Below are positions 35,979-45,512 of a stretch of 64,000 nt of DNA, one piece after another. Positions within the stretch are counted from its first letter, which is position 1. Every line of letters starts with the position of its first letter. The stretch is from Phycisphaerales bacterium (GTDB taxonomy: Bacteria; Planctomycetota; Phycisphaerae; Phycisphaerales; UBA1924). The notes below the pieces were generated by a model that had not been told where the DNA came from, did not search any database, and worked only from the letters and a program-made list of their open reading frames with translations. The stretch covers positions 1-64,000 of the forward strand of contig JADLFE010000008.1 in assembly GCA_020845755.1 (NCBI GenBank). The letters are read 5' to 3'. The translations under genes and the position numbers were made by a program.

Positions 35979-38078
35979 CTACTTCCTTGGCCCAACCGTC
36001 CCCAGATCAAACGGCACGAAGCCAAGCCCGATCGCCGGCGAGTTCGGCGCGATCTTCCAGGGCTTCTCCGCATCGATCAGCACGCGCGGGTCGGCCGCGA
36101 TCGACCCTGTGTCGCGTCCCCTGGCCCATCCATCCAGCGCCGTGTTGCCCGGGAAGAGCGCCGGTCCGTTCTGGCTCCAGAAGATATTGTTCCCGCTCGT
36201 GAAGTGGTCGTTCCAATCTCCGTTGAGCATCACACCGCTGCTGCGCACCACGATGTTGCGCTCGAATGTGAACGAATTGTGGTCCTCGCGTCGCGATCGC
36301 CACAACTGGGCATCGCGCCCGAAGAGCAGGATGTTGTTTCGAACGATGTTGTCCTTGCCGTAGTGCTGATGGAACGAGCCGTGGGTGGTGCGCAGCACGA
36401 GATTGTTCTCGGCGATCACGCCGGTCGAGCCCTCGTCGAAATAGATGCCCCACGCGATGGTGCGCCCCGCGATGTCGTGGAAGTAGTTGTGATGGATCGT
36501 CGTCGTGCGCGTGCCGTCGCTCTGCGTGCCCAGCGTGTAGATGCCCGCCATGTCGCCCAGCGGCGGCTCGACGTTCCCCCTCCGAACCCCGAGGTTCCGA
36601 ACCTCGTTGTATTCGATGACATTTCCGATCGCGGCCGACGGGCCGTAGCCCCATGTCCACCCGATCGAGATCCCGCTGTAATCAAAATCGCTGATGAGGT
36701 TGTGCGACAGGCGATTGCCGGGCGACTGACCGATCCACACGCCGATCGCCTGGTGATGGATCTTCCCGCCGTCGCCGATGGTGCAGTCCTCGACGACGTT
36801 GTCGCGCGAGAGGAGATCGCCCTCGCGGATCGTGGTCTCGCCGAGCTTGAGGCCGCCCGCGCCCAGGTCGGTGATGGTGCAATGGCGGATCGCGTTGTCG
36901 CGGCACGCCTTGCCGAGTTCCATGCCATACGCCTCGGTGTGGGCGATGCGGCAGTGATCAAACGTGACGTGGCGTGCGCCAACGCCGACAATCGCGCCGG
37001 GGGCTCCGTTGGCCGCCTGCACGAATCCGATCACCTCGTTGCTCGGCCAGGTGAGTTTGTTCGAGTCATCGAACCACCAGCGGGAGTGCGCGAACTCGAT
37101 GCCGCGAAACTCGATGTGCTCCACGAACCCGCCCGCTTCCGCCTCGCCCGCCAGACGCACGAGCGTGGAGAGACGCGGGACGACGCCCCCCTCCGGCTTC
37201 GCCTTCGACTTCACGCACACACGATCCCCGACAACGCACCACTCCCCGCCGTCGTCGAGCAGGCCCGGCGCACCCTCGATGCGATAGAGATCGCCCGCCG
37301 AGAGTTCGAACACATTCGGGCTCGCGAACCGCACCACCCGCTTCTTGCGATCGATCGACTCAACCCGCAGATGAGAATCGACCCAGCGCGTGAACGTCAC
37401 CACCTCCGCGCCGGGCTCGACGCGCGACCACACCCCGGCATCGCTCTCGGCGTAGACGAACGCACGCTGGCCCTTCGTCCAATCGCCCCGCGCCTCGCCC
37501 TCCGGGATCGCCTCGATGTGCATGAACGAGCCCCGCCCGGGATGGCCCGACCACACAAGCCGCTCGTCGCCCATCCACAGCGACCGGAACGCCGGCGACT
37601 TCTGACCCGCGGCCCAGGCGGGAAGCGCGCACGACCACACGCCGTCGTCCTGGCTCGTCCAGTTGGAAAATCGGCTCCCGCCCGACCAGACGACACGCTC
37701 TCCCTCCGCCGCCCCGTACACGACGGGCGCACCGTCAAGCCCCGAATCGCGCGTCGCGAGCACAAAGGTATCGCCCAGTTCATACACGCCCGCGTGGAAC
37801 GTGATCGTCACGCTCCCCTTCGGCGCGAGCTCGCCAGATGCCCGCAACGCCCGCACACGATCTCGCGCGCCCGCCGGCGTCGCCAGCGCCGATGCGATGG
37901 TCCGCCCGTCATTCCCGTCCGAGCCGCGCAACGAGACATGAAGGACGAGCCCGGCATCGCCCGATCCACGCGACCGCTCCGATCCGCCGTCGCGCCCCGC
38001 CCCATCCGACGTGCCGAACACCGCACACCCAGACACCAGCGGAAGCAGGACGACCGCGCCGATACCCCGTTGTTTCAT
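35979..38078 (-). CDS. Right-handed parallel beta-helix lipoprotein
   Basis: A 699-residue predicted outer-surface lipoprotein with lipobox LVSGC near residue 19, followed by a Gly/Ser/Arg/Asp-rich linker. The body begins with VSLRGSDGNDGRTIASAL, typical of secreted pectate-lyase/beta-helix proteins, and the C-terminal half carries repeated helix turns of the form N-x-I-x-x-N-x-I. This fold is used by polysaccharide lyases and hydrolases; no catalytic residues can be assigned by eye. TACACT ends 6 bases before the ATG at 38078 and there is no Shine-Dalgarno sequence. Confidence 0.85.
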   Translation of the reverse strand: MKQRGIGAVVLLPLVSGCAVFGTSDGAGRDGGSERSRGSGDAGLVLHVSLRGSDGNDGRTIASALATPAGARDRVRALRASGELAPKGSVTITFHAGVYELGDTFVLATRDSGLDGAPVVYGAAEGERVVWSGGSRFSNWTSQDDGVWSCALPAWAAGQKSPAFRSLWMGDERLVWSGHPGRGSFMHIEAIPEGEARGDWTKGQRAFVYAESDAGVWSRVEPGAEVVTFTRWVDSHLRVESIDRKKRVVRFASPNVFELSAGDLYRIEGAPGLLDDGGEWCVVGDRVCVKSKAKPEGGVVPRLSTLVRLAGEAEAGGFVEHIEFRGIEFAHSRWWFDDSNKLTWPSNEVIGFVQAANGAPGAIVGVGARHVTFDHCRIAHTEAYGMELGKACRDNAIRHCTITDLGAGGLKLGETTIREGDLLSRDNVVEDCTIGDGGKIHHQAIGVWIGQSPGNRLSHNLISDFDYSGISIGWTWGYGPSAAIGNVIEYNEVRNLGVRRGNVEPPLGDMAGIYTLGTQSDGTRTTTIHHNYFHDIAGRTIAWGIYFDEGSTGVIAENNLVLRTTHGSFHQHYGKDNIVRNNILLFGRDAQLWRSRREDHNSFTFERNIVVRSSGVMLNGDWNDHFTSGNNIFWSQNGPALFPGNTALDGWARGRDTGSIAADPRVLIDAEKPWKIAPNSPAIGLGFVPFDLGTVGPRK

Positions 38079-38084
38079 CTCGGC

Positions 38085-38090
38085 AGTGTA
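38085..38090 (-). promoter_or_regulatory. -10 hexamer TACACT, leaderless start
   Basis: TACACT on the minus strand ends 6 bases before the ATG at 38078. Confidence 0.45.
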
Positions 38091-38650
38091 CCGAATGACG
38101 GCACATCCCAATCGATCGCAGGGCCGGGCGCCCGCCATCGATCCCGCCGAATATTGGGGCGGACCTCTTCAATCCGCCCCAAGGACTGACCCGGAGCAAG
38201 CGGGCTGGGGGGCGACGCCGGCTCGACGGGGCAAGTTGCCGACGGCGCCCACACCCGGCGCCGGCGCAGCATGCCGGCCCACGAGCCCGGCACGCCAAAG
38301 CCGATCGAGACGCATCCTGCGCCCGTGCCGCCCTCGCGGCGAGTATTCTGCGGAGTAGAACTGTGTCGAGAGCGAAGCAGCCAAGTCCGCCGAACGGCGG
38401 GATCAGAGCATGCCATTATCACGCGCCGCCGCGTCAGACGCAAGAGAAAATGAGCCTTGTGTTACCGGGATTCCGCGAGTCATCAGCAAAGCAGCGTAAC
38501 GGCATGAAGAAAGAAGGCACGCCCTCCGGCACGCCCGCTGAAGCAACGCACGGGCATCAGAAAGGCGAGTTCGCGCGAGGCGATCGAGTTCCATCGATTC
38601 CCTTGACCACTCCGCCTCTCTGACACTACTTCACTTCATCCCTTCGTTCC
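38091..38650. other. Intergenic region, no supported gene
   Basis: The longest gene-free stretch in the window (about 560 bases), between the stop of the second S8 peptidase and the start of the beta-helix lipoprotein gene. Short open frames exist on both strands but none has a ribosome site plus plausible composition. I looked for RNase P, tmRNA and SRP-like features and saw none. A small RNA cannot be excluded. Confidence 0.45.
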
Positions 38651-40801
38651 TCAGCACCCAGCCTCGAAAGCCTCGGCGAACGCGTCGTAGTCCAGCGCGT
38701 TCACGAACCCGTTGCCGTCGAAGTCCGCGCCCGCATCGCCCGCCTCGAAGTCCTCCGCGAACGCGTCGTAGTCCAGCGCGTTCACAAACCCGTCGGTGTT
38801 CACGTCCGACGGACAATACACGGCGCCCGTCACGACAAGCCCGTACCCCTGCGCGCCCACGTTCACCGCAGAGGCATTGATCGTGATCGTCCACACCCCC
38901 GCCTCCGCGATCTCGCGATGCACCTGCTCCACGTTGTTGATCGCGTCCGCCGAACCACCGGCCTCGGAGAACCCTCCAACGAACACGTTGCCGAGGTACT
39001 CCCACCCCGCCGGCGATCGTACCACGAGGTCCAGATCGTTCACCGCCGCGCTCGCCGCGTTCACCGCCGCGGGCGCATCGTGGAACGCGAGCGTCACACG
39101 CATCGGCTCCGCGGAGATCGCGGCGCGAACCCGCATCACTGCGCTCTGACCCGTCGACAGCGCCCCGCCCACGTTGTTGGATTGATCCAGCACCCGCATG
39201 CGCCGCGCGTCGCCCCCGAAGTACAACACCGAATCCCCCAGCACACGACCCCACCCCTCGCGATTCCCCGGGTACCCCGCCTCGACCGACAGGTCCTGCG
39301 AGCAATTGATAAGGAGGGCCTTGAGCAACGCTCCCGACGGCACCCGCGCGTCCGCCCCGTTCGCCGCGCCCGTCGGGTAGTACCCGCGGACGAAGTACTC
39401 GCGCATCAGCGTCGCCAGACCCGCCACCGCGGGGGCCGCGTAACTCGTCCCCGAACCACCCGCCACCGAGCAGCCGGTCTGCAGCGTCGCGCCCTGGATC
39501 CCCGTCCCCGGCGCGAGCACCTCGGGCTTCCGTCGCCCGTCATACGTCGGACCGCTCGCTCCCTCGGTGAATACTTCCTGGCTCGGCGTGTCGCCGCACC
39601 CCGCCACCGCCAGGCAGTTCTTCGCGTTCTCGGGAATCTTGATCGTCACCGAACTCGAATTCGCGACCGCGAAGATCACAAGGTTGTCGTCGTGCTGCCA
39701 CGAAAAATCGTCCACCGCACGAACCACCCCCGTGTATTGGTTCCCGGTGTTCAGCCCCCAACTGTTGGTGTGAATGAACGCGCCCTGCGTGCGATGCAGG
39801 TCAAATCGCGAAAAGACGCCCGTCTCGGTCGTGCTCGGCGGCGTGTTGAAAACCATCCGCGCCCCGTACGCCACACCCGTCGATTCACTCCCGTCCTGCG
39901 GATCGCCCAGCGCGATGGACGCGACCCGCGTGCCGTGGTCCGTGTACCCGGTTGTCGCGTTGTACGCCTGAATCTTCCGGTGCAACGCCCCGATCGGGTT
40001 GACGGTGTCCTGGAATGCGCAATGGTCGGGCGAACAACGCGTGTCGATGACGCCGAGGATCTGCCCAACGCCCGTCAGGCCGTGAGAATAGAACGGCGTG
40101 ACGCTCGCCTGGTTGCTCTGCACGATCCAGTTCACGGTGTTGTCGCGCAGTTCGATCTCGCCAAGTTCATCCACGAGCCGCACACCCGACGCACGCGACG
40201 CGGACAGTACGTGCCCCCGCGCCATCTTCATGACCACCTCGCCCTTGGCGATGGAGACGAGCGTCGCCGACGGAGCGGCCTGCTTGATCGCGTTCCATGC
40301 CGACGCGGGGTCAACGCCCGGAAAGAGCGATGCGGCGGCGGTGATGAGCCCGGCGCGTTCATCGGCATTGCGGATGCCGTCCTTGAAGGTCCGCTTGGCA
40401 CCGCCGCCGGCGCGGGCCGCGAGCGATGGATCGAGCTTCCACGCGTCGTCATACGCGGAGACAGTGCGAACGAACTGGAGGGCGCGGAGTTGGGCCTTGC
40501 TGGCGCTCGAGAGGTCAGCGAGGTACGCATGGTCAGGGAGGTAATCGTGGAGCACGGCGCCCGCGGCGACGAGGGCTGATCGCTTGGCGGGGGTCATCGC
40601 GCCGTCGATCTGGATCACGCCGAACGTGCCGCGCACGAACACGCCCCGCTCCGCGATCAGCGACGCGCGGGCTTGAAGATCAACTTCGCCCGTGCGCAGG
40701 CGCAGTGTGCTCCGCACGCCGTCCTGCGGGCCGGCGACCGCCAGCGCGCACGCCAAGCCCGCGCACAGCATGACCAAGCGAGTTGTTGATTGCGTCCGCA
40801 T
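38651..40801 (-). CDS. Secreted S8 peptidase with Gly-Cys-ending dockerin pair
   Basis: A 716-residue exported subtilisin-like peptidase. It has a signal peptide (about 1-24), a long propeptide, then the S8 domain with Asp253 (GVIDTRC), His289 (TDHGTRVAS), oxyanion Asn381 and Ser453 (GTSYAAPAVAG), all present. A beta-sandwich domain follows (NDLDLVVRSP ... GYGLVVTGAV). The last 54 residues (663-716) are two dockerin-like repeats starting at Cys and ending in Gly-Cys, the same length as in the proteins at 495 and 49065. ATG 40801 has GGAGGGAG upstream. Unlike the first S8 peptidase, this one looks catalytically complete. Confidence 0.88.
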   Translation of the reverse strand: MRTQSTTRLVMLCAGLACALAVAGPQDGVRSTLRLRTGEVDLQARASLIAERGVFVRGTFGVIQIDGAMTPAKRSALVAAGAVLHDYLPDHAYLADLSSASKAQLRALQFVRTVSAYDDAWKLDPSLAARAGGGAKRTFKDGIRNADERAGLITAAASLFPGVDPASAWNAIKQAAPSATLVSIAKGEVVMKMARGHVLSASRASGVRLVDELGEIELRDNTVNWIVQSNQASVTPFYSHGLTGVGQILGVIDTRCSPDHCAFQDTVNPIGALHRKIQAYNATTGYTDHGTRVASIALGDPQDGSESTGVAYGARMVFNTPPSTTETGVFSRFDLHRTQGAFIHTNSWGLNTGNQYTGVVRAVDDFSWQHDDNLVIFAVANSSSVTIKIPENAKNCLAVAGCGDTPSQEVFTEGASGPTYDGRRKPEVLAPGTGIQGATLQTGCSVAGGSGTSYAAPAVAGLATLMREYFVRGYYPTGAANGADARVPSGALLKALLINCSQDLSVEAGYPGNREGWGRVLGDSVLYFGGDARRMRVLDQSNNVGGALSTGQSAVMRVRAAISAEPMRVTLAFHDAPAAVNAASAAVNDLDLVVRSPAGWEYLGNVFVGGFSEAGGSADAINNVEQVHREIAEAGVWTITINASAVNVGAQGYGLVVTGAVYCPSDVNTDGFVNALDYDAFAEDFEAGDAGADFDGNGFVNALDYDAFAEAFEAGC

Positions 40802-40912
40802 CCGCTCCCTCCGCGTTGGCTCCGGCGGCGATGTCACGGCGCGAAACCGCACGGCCGCACGCCGCTTCCCGGGGCCCGAGAGACTGTACGTTTCCGGGTG
40901 CCCGGACGTTCC

Positions 40913-41278
40913 CTACGCCGCCCTGACCGGCGCTGGAGCCAGCCCGCGGCATGCCTCAACGCCCTTGACCACCAGCGCACCGCCCATCACCTCGCACCGG
41001 CGAGAGAGGTCCTCCACCGCCTGGGCCCACTCGGCCGAAACGGTTGAGACGCCCTCCATCGCCACGGTCATTCGTCCGCGGCATGACAGCGCGGCGTCGG
41101 TAAGTCGGTACGCCAGTTCCGCCGCCTGCTTGCTCCGGATCTCACGCCCGAGAAGACGAACGACCAATGTCCCCTCCGGAGCCGGTTCGAGTGTCACCTC
41201 GAGCGAGCCAATTCGGAGCGATCTAGCCGTTGATTGGTGGTCGTTTGGGGTGGCGGGGAATGACGGCGTCTGACGCAT
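40913..41278 (-). CDS. STAS-like (anti-sigma antagonist-like) protein
   Basis: A 121-residue cytoplasmic protein whose second half (GRMTVAMEGVSTVSAEWAQA then RRCEVMGGALVV) has the beta-alpha pattern of a STAS domain. The usual phospho-acceptor Ser lies in the VSTVSAEW region, but the alignment is by eye only. Such proteins are substrates of SpoIIE-type phosphatases like that encoded at 25060-26373. GGGAGG 8 bases before the ATG supports the start. It is upstream of the S8 peptidase on the same strand, with a 111-base gap. Confidence 0.55.
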   Translation of the reverse strand: MRQTPSFPATPNDHQSTARSLRIGSLEVTLEPAPEGTLVVRLLGREIRSKQAAELAYRLTDAALSCRGRMTVAMEGVSTVSAEWAQAVEDLSRRCEVMGGALVVKGVEACRGLAPAPVRAA

Positions 41279-41621
41279 GGGCTCGACCTCCCATACGGCA
41301 CGGGCGATGCCTGAAAACATGGGCGCGACGAGTTCCGTGTCCCGTCCGCGTGCCAGATTGCCCCGATCCGGCCAAAGTGGGAGGTGTGATTCGACCGGCC
41401 CCGGGGCAAGGCGCAGCGGGCGCAAAGTCCGGCCTGACAGGTGGACTGTGCCGGTCGTCGGTATCCTAATGACGGATCGGGGCACCCGGGCCCACTGGCG
41501 GTTGCACCATCGGACTTGAGACGCGCGAACCGGGGGTATACAAGAAACGTCCAAGAACCGGGACCGCCGGCCAACGCGGGGCGGGCAACCGGGTCCGGCG
41601 GGGGATGGCTAGGAACAGACG
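41279..41621. other. Divergent intergenic region upstream of the ABC operon
   Basis: About 340 bases without a gene, between the STAS-like gene (-) and the ABC ATPase gene (+). It holds a candidate promoter at 41516-41542; otherwise nothing recognisable. Confidence 0.4.
41516..41542 (+). promoter_or_regulatory. Candidate promoter for the ABC-2/Gld operon
   Basis: TTGAGA (41516-41521) and TATACA (41537-41542) are separated by 15 bases, shorter than the usual 16-18. It would give a leader of about 70 bases before the ATG at 41622. Confidence 0.35.
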
Positions 41622-42566
41622 ATGATTGAACTCAACTCGTTGACGAAACGGTTCGGATCGCCGTCGACAGGGATCTTGGCCGTGGACGGCGTAACCCTCA
41701 AGGTCGACAAGGGCGAGGTGCTCGGGTTTCTCGGGCCCAACGGCGCGGGCAAAAGCACCACCATGAAAATGGTCACGGGCTTCCTCACACCGACCTCCGG
41801 CTCCGCCCGCGTCTGCGGTCACGACGTCGTCAAGGACCCGATCGCGGTGAAGGAGCGCATCGGCTATCTGCCGGAGGGCGCACCGGCCTACCCGGACATG
41901 ACCCCAGAGTCCTTCCTCGACTTTTGCGCGCAGGTCCGCAAGATGGGCGACAGGGCCCAGACACGCATCGACCAAGTCGTCGAACGCGTGCAACTTTCCG
42001 GCGTGCTGCGGCAGCCGATCGAGACGCTGTCCAAAGGATTCAAACGCCGCGTCGGACTCGCCCAGGCGATCCTGCACGACCCCGATGTCCTGATCCTCGA
42101 CGAACCAACCGACGGCCTTGATCCCAACCAGAAGCACGAGGTGCGCTCGCTCATCCGCGAGATGGCCGGGCAGAAGGCGATCGTGCTCTCGACTCACATC
42201 CTGGAAGAGGTCGAGGCGGTGTGCACCCGAGCGATCATTATCGCGCGCGGGCGCGTGATCGCCGACGGCACGCCGTTGCAATTGGCGGCCCGCTCGCGGG
42301 TGCATAACGCGGTGACGATCGCGGTACGCGGCGCGGACAAGGACCATCTGGTCAGCGAACTCAAGCGGATCACGGGCGTGCGCGACGTCGATCACGCGCG
42401 CCAGGACGACGGGCTGTGCCGTGCGACCGCGATCGCCAAGCACGGGCACACGATCGCCGGCGAGGTCGGCTCGCTGGTCAAGGCGCGGGGCTGGGGGCTG
42501 GAAGAGCTCCGCGTGGAGCACGGCAGGCTCGACGAGGTCTTCCGCGAGATCACGCAGAGCAAGTAA
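41622..42566 (+). CDS. ABC-2/GldA-type ATP-binding protein
   Basis: A 314-residue ATPase for the permease encoded next. It has Walker A GPNGAGKST, a signature region ETLSKGFKRRVGLAQA (a variant of LSGGQ, typical of this subfamily), Walker B VLILDEPTDGLD and switch His in VLSTHILEE. Its closest relatives accompany GldG-like proteins in gliding or undefined transport systems. AGGAACAG sits before the ATG. It is the first gene of a four-gene operon ending at 46663. Confidence 0.9.
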   Translation: MIELNSLTKRFGSPSTGILAVDGVTLKVDKGEVLGFLGPNGAGKSTTMKMVTGFLTPTSGSARVCGHDVVKDPIAVKERIGYLPEGAPAYPDMTPESFLDFCAQVRKMGDRAQTRIDQVVERVQLSGVLRQPIETLSKGFKRRVGLAQAILHDPDVLILDEPTDGLDPNQKHEVRSLIREMAGQKAIVLSTHILEEVEAVCTRAIIIARGRVIADGTPLQLAARSRVHNAVTIAVRGADKDHLVSELKRITGVRDVDHARQDDGLCRATAIAKHGHTIAGEVGSLVKARGWGLEELRVEHGRLDEVFREITQSK

Positions 42567-42629
42567 TCGGCGAATGGATCGATGAACGGTCGTTTCCCGC
42601 GCGGCGACGCGCGATCAAGGAGATGAAGC

Positions 42630-43364
42630 GTGCAAGGGTGGTATCCGATCTTCAAGCGCGAACTGGCGGGATATTTCGTCACGCCCGTCGCGTACATCTT
42701 CATCGTGATCTTCCTGCTCCTGGCGGGTGTGTTCACGTTCCAGTTGGGCGGGCTCTTCGAACGCGGGCAGGCGGATCTCCGCCCCTTCTTTGATTTCCTC
42801 CCCTGGCTGTACCTCTTCCTCATCCCGGCCGTGTCGATGCGGCTGTGGGCCGAAGAACGCCGCGGCGGCACGATCGAACTCCTGCTCACGCTCCCGGTGT
42901 CGCAATGGGGCGCGGTGCTGGGCAAGTTCCTGGCGGCGTGGGCGTTCACGGGCCTCTCGCTCGTGCTCACCTTCCCCCTCTGGATCACCGTGAACTACCT
43001 CGGCCAGCCCGACAACGGCGTGATCGTCGGCTCCTATGTCGGAGGCCTCCTGATGGCCGGCGGGTTCCTGGCGATCGGCTCGTGCGTGTCGGCGGCGACC
43101 AAGAGCCAGGTGATCGCATTTGTCATCAGCCTCATGATCTGCCTGGGCTTCCTCCTGGCGGGCTTCTCGCCGGTGCTCGATTTCTTCAAGGGCTGGGCGC
43201 CCTCGTGGATCATCGACGCGATCTCCAGTTTCAGTTTCCTCTCGCGCTTCGAGGGGCTCGGCAAGGGCGTGGTGTCGCTCCGCGACCTTGTGTTCTTCGT
43301 GTCGCTGATCGGCGTGTTCCTCTACGCCGCGGGCATCGTCATCGAGATGAAGAAGGCCGAATAA
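42630..43364 (+). CDS. ABC-2 type permease (GldF-like)
   Basis: A 244-residue integral membrane protein with six hydrophobic helices, starting FKRELAGYFVTPVAYIFI, the family's usual opening. The motif MRLWAEERRGGTIELLLTLP before helix 3 is diagnostic of the GldF/NosY class. GTG 42630 has AAGGAG 7 bases upstream. It forms the channel partner of the preceding ATPase. Confidence 0.9.
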   Translation: MQGWYPIFKRELAGYFVTPVAYIFIVIFLLLAGVFTFQLGGLFERGQADLRPFFDFLPWLYLFLIPAVSMRLWAEERRGGTIELLLTLPVSQWGAVLGKFLAAWAFTGLSLVLTFPLWITVNYLGQPDNGVIVGSYVGGLLMAGGFLAIGSCVSAATKSQVIAFVISLMICLGFLLAGFSPVLDFFKGWAPSWIIDAISSFSFLSRFEGLGKGVVSLRDLVFFVSLIGVFLYAAGIVIEMKKAE

Positions 43365-43415
43365 CAGTTTCGAAGGATTCAATCGCGGACGCTCCCGCGA
43401 TCGGTGGAAAATGCC

Positions 43416-45512
43416 ATGAACACCAAGGTCTTTGGGATCGGCGGCCTGCTCCTCCTGGTCGCCCTGTTCTTTGGAATCAACATCCTCGCCGGGCGTGCCG
43501 CCAAGTCGGCACGCCTCGACCTCACCTCGCAGAATCTCTACACCCTCACCGACGGCTCGCGCAACATCGCCAAGTCGCTCGATGAACCGATCAAACTCAC
43601 GCTCTACCTCTCCGACAAGGCCATGCAGGGACGCCCCGGGCTCATCACCTACGCCCAGCGCGTCCGCGAAATGCTGGAAGAATTCTCCGCGATCTCCGCC
43701 GGCAAAATCGCCCTGAATGTCGTCGACCCCGTCGCGTTCTCGGAGGACGAAGACCGCGCAAACGAAGCGGGCGTCCGCGGCCTGCCCGTCAGCGCCAGCG
43801 AATCGGTCTACTTCGGACTGGTCGGCACCAACGCGACCGACGGCAAGGAGATCATCCCGATCTTCGACCCCACCGCCGAGCGATTCCTCGAATACGACAT
43901 CGCACGCACGATCTACTCGCTGGCCCACCCGAAGAAGAAGGTCGTCGGCCTCATGTCGACGCTCCCGGTCGAGGGACTGCCCTTTGATCCGCTGACCGGC
44001 CAGCCATCACGCCAGCAGCCGTGGCAGGTCATCAAGGAACTCAAGGGGCTGTTTGAGGTCCGCAACGTGCCGACGACGGCGACGGAGATCCCCGCCGACG
44101 TCGACCTCCTCATGCTCATCCACCCCAAGCAGTTGGGCGACGCGACGCTCTACGCAATCGACCAGCACGTGATGAAGGGCGGCAAACTGCTGGTCTTCGT
44201 CGACCCGATGTGCGAGGCCGATCCGTCGGGCGCGGACCCGCGGAACCCCATGGCCGCGATGATGGCCGATCGCTCGTCGAGCCTCGGCAAGGTCTTCGAT
44301 TCCTGGGGGCTCGAACTGGTGCCGGGCAAGATCGCCGGCGACCGCGTCTTCGCCACCCAGGTCACGATGCGCGGCCAGGGACAGGCGATCCCGTTCCTCG
44401 CGTGGCAAAGCGTTACCAAGGACGGCATCGATCGCGCCGACCCGACGACGGGCCAGCTCACGTCGATCAACCTCGGCACGCCCGGCATCCTCCGCTTGAA
44501 GAGCGAGGAGAAGAAGGAAGAACCCAAGCCCGAAGAAAAGAAGGACGAAACCAAAAAGGACGACGCGAAGCCGGAGGAAGCCAAGAAGGAAGGCGACGCC
44601 AAGGCCGACGAGCAGAAGCCCGATGAGAACAAGGCCGCGGAGACCAAGCAGGCCGACAGCAAGCCCGCGGCCAAGCCCATCATCGTGATCTCGCCCCTGA
44701 TCCACACGACCACGCAGTCGCAGGAGATCGACGCGATGCAGGTCGCGGCGATGCCCGACCCCAAGCGACTGCTCAACGACTTCAAGCCCAGCGGTCAGGA
44801 GTTCACAATGGCCGCACGCCTGTCGCTGACGCCGGGCGCGGCGCTGCGTTCGGCGTTCCCCGGCGGAAAGCCCGCGCCGGCCGAGGGGCAAGCACCCGCC
44901 GATCCCAAGGCCGGGCACGTCGACGAGACCAAGGGCCCGATCAACGTCGTCGTCGTCGCCGATGTGGACTTCATGAACGACCGCTTCTGGGTGCAGATCG
45001 ACCAGATGTTCGGGATGGCCCGCAAGATCGCCGACAACGGTGACTTTGTCGTCAACCTGGTCGATAACCTGTGCGGCTCGGCGGACCTGTTGTCGGTACG
45101 GGCGCGTGGCGAATTCGCCAGGCCGTTCACGAGGGTTGAGGAACTTCAGCGCAAGGCGGACGACAAATTCCGCGCCCGCGAGCAGGAGCTGCAGCAGCAG
45201 ATCCAGCTGACGCAGGACCGCATCAGCGAATTGCAGCGCAAGCGCCCCGACGCCAAGGAAGAGAGCGCCATGATCCTCTCGCCCGAGCAGAAGGTCGAGA
45301 TCGACAAACTCGAGAAGCAGGTCTTCGACGCGCGGAAGGAACTGCGACAGGTGCAACTCAACCTGCGCTCCGACATCGACTCGCTCGAGGCCAAACTCAA
45401 GTTCATCAACATCGGCGCGATGCCGGTTGTCGTGGCGCTGGCGGCGCTGGCGATCGGCGGCTTCCGGGCGGCGCGGCGATCGGGCCAGAAGAAGACAGGG
45501 AGTGCGGCATGA
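43416..45512 (+). CDS. GldG-like ABC-associated membrane protein
   Basis: A 698-residue protein anchored by an N-terminal helix (FGIGGLLLLVALFFGINIL) and a C-terminal helix (MPVVVALAALAIGGF). In between is the GldG/ABC_transp_aux region: DLTSQNLYTLTDGSRNIAKS, ALNVVDPVAFSEDED, a phosphohydrolase-like fold without obvious catalytic residues, then a Lys/Glu-rich low-complexity insert of about 65 residues (near 365-430) and a coiled-coil (about 570-650) before the last helix. ATG 43416 is preferred over GTG 43404 because GGTGGA then lies about 7 bases upstream. The stop overlaps the next start. Confidence 0.88.
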   Translation: MNTKVFGIGGLLLLVALFFGINILAGRAAKSARLDLTSQNLYTLTDGSRNIAKSLDEPIKLTLYLSDKAMQGRPGLITYAQRVREMLEEFSAISAGKIALNVVDPVAFSEDEDRANEAGVRGLPVSASESVYFGLVGTNATDGKEIIPIFDPTAERFLEYDIARTIYSLAHPKKKVVGLMSTLPVEGLPFDPLTGQPSRQQPWQVIKELKGLFEVRNVPTTATEIPADVDLLMLIHPKQLGDATLYAIDQHVMKGGKLLVFVDPMCEADPSGADPRNPMAAMMADRSSSLGKVFDSWGLELVPGKIAGDRVFATQVTMRGQGQAIPFLAWQSVTKDGIDRADPTTGQLTSINLGTPGILRLKSEEKKEEPKPEEKKDETKKDDAKPEEAKKEGDAKADEQKPDENKAAETKQADSKPAAKPIIVISPLIHTTTQSQEIDAMQVAAMPDPKRLLNDFKPSGQEFTMAARLSLTPGAALRSAFPGGKPAPAEGQAPADPKAGHVDETKGPINVVVVADVDFMNDRFWVQIDQMFGMARKIADNGDFVVNLVDNLCGSADLLSVRARGEFARPFTRVEELQRKADDKFRAREQELQQQIQLTQDRISELQRKRPDAKEESAMILSPEQKVEIDKLEKQVFDARKELRQVQLNLRSDIDSLEAKLKFINIGAMPVVVALAALAIGGFRAARRSGQKKTGSAA

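Noticed and set aside
36204..38189. Long plus-strand frame opposite the beta-helix lipoprotein
   Set aside because: His/Arg/Ala-rich antisense shadow; the minus-strand gene has a lipobox, recognisable fold and promoter.
38091..38650. RNase P, tmRNA or SRP RNA in the longest gene-free stretch
   Set aside because: None of the conserved sequence blocks of these RNAs could be found by eye.
38918..40579. Long plus-strand frame opposite the second S8 peptidase
   Set aside because: Antisense shadow, arginine-rich and without motifs; the minus strand has a full catalytic triad.
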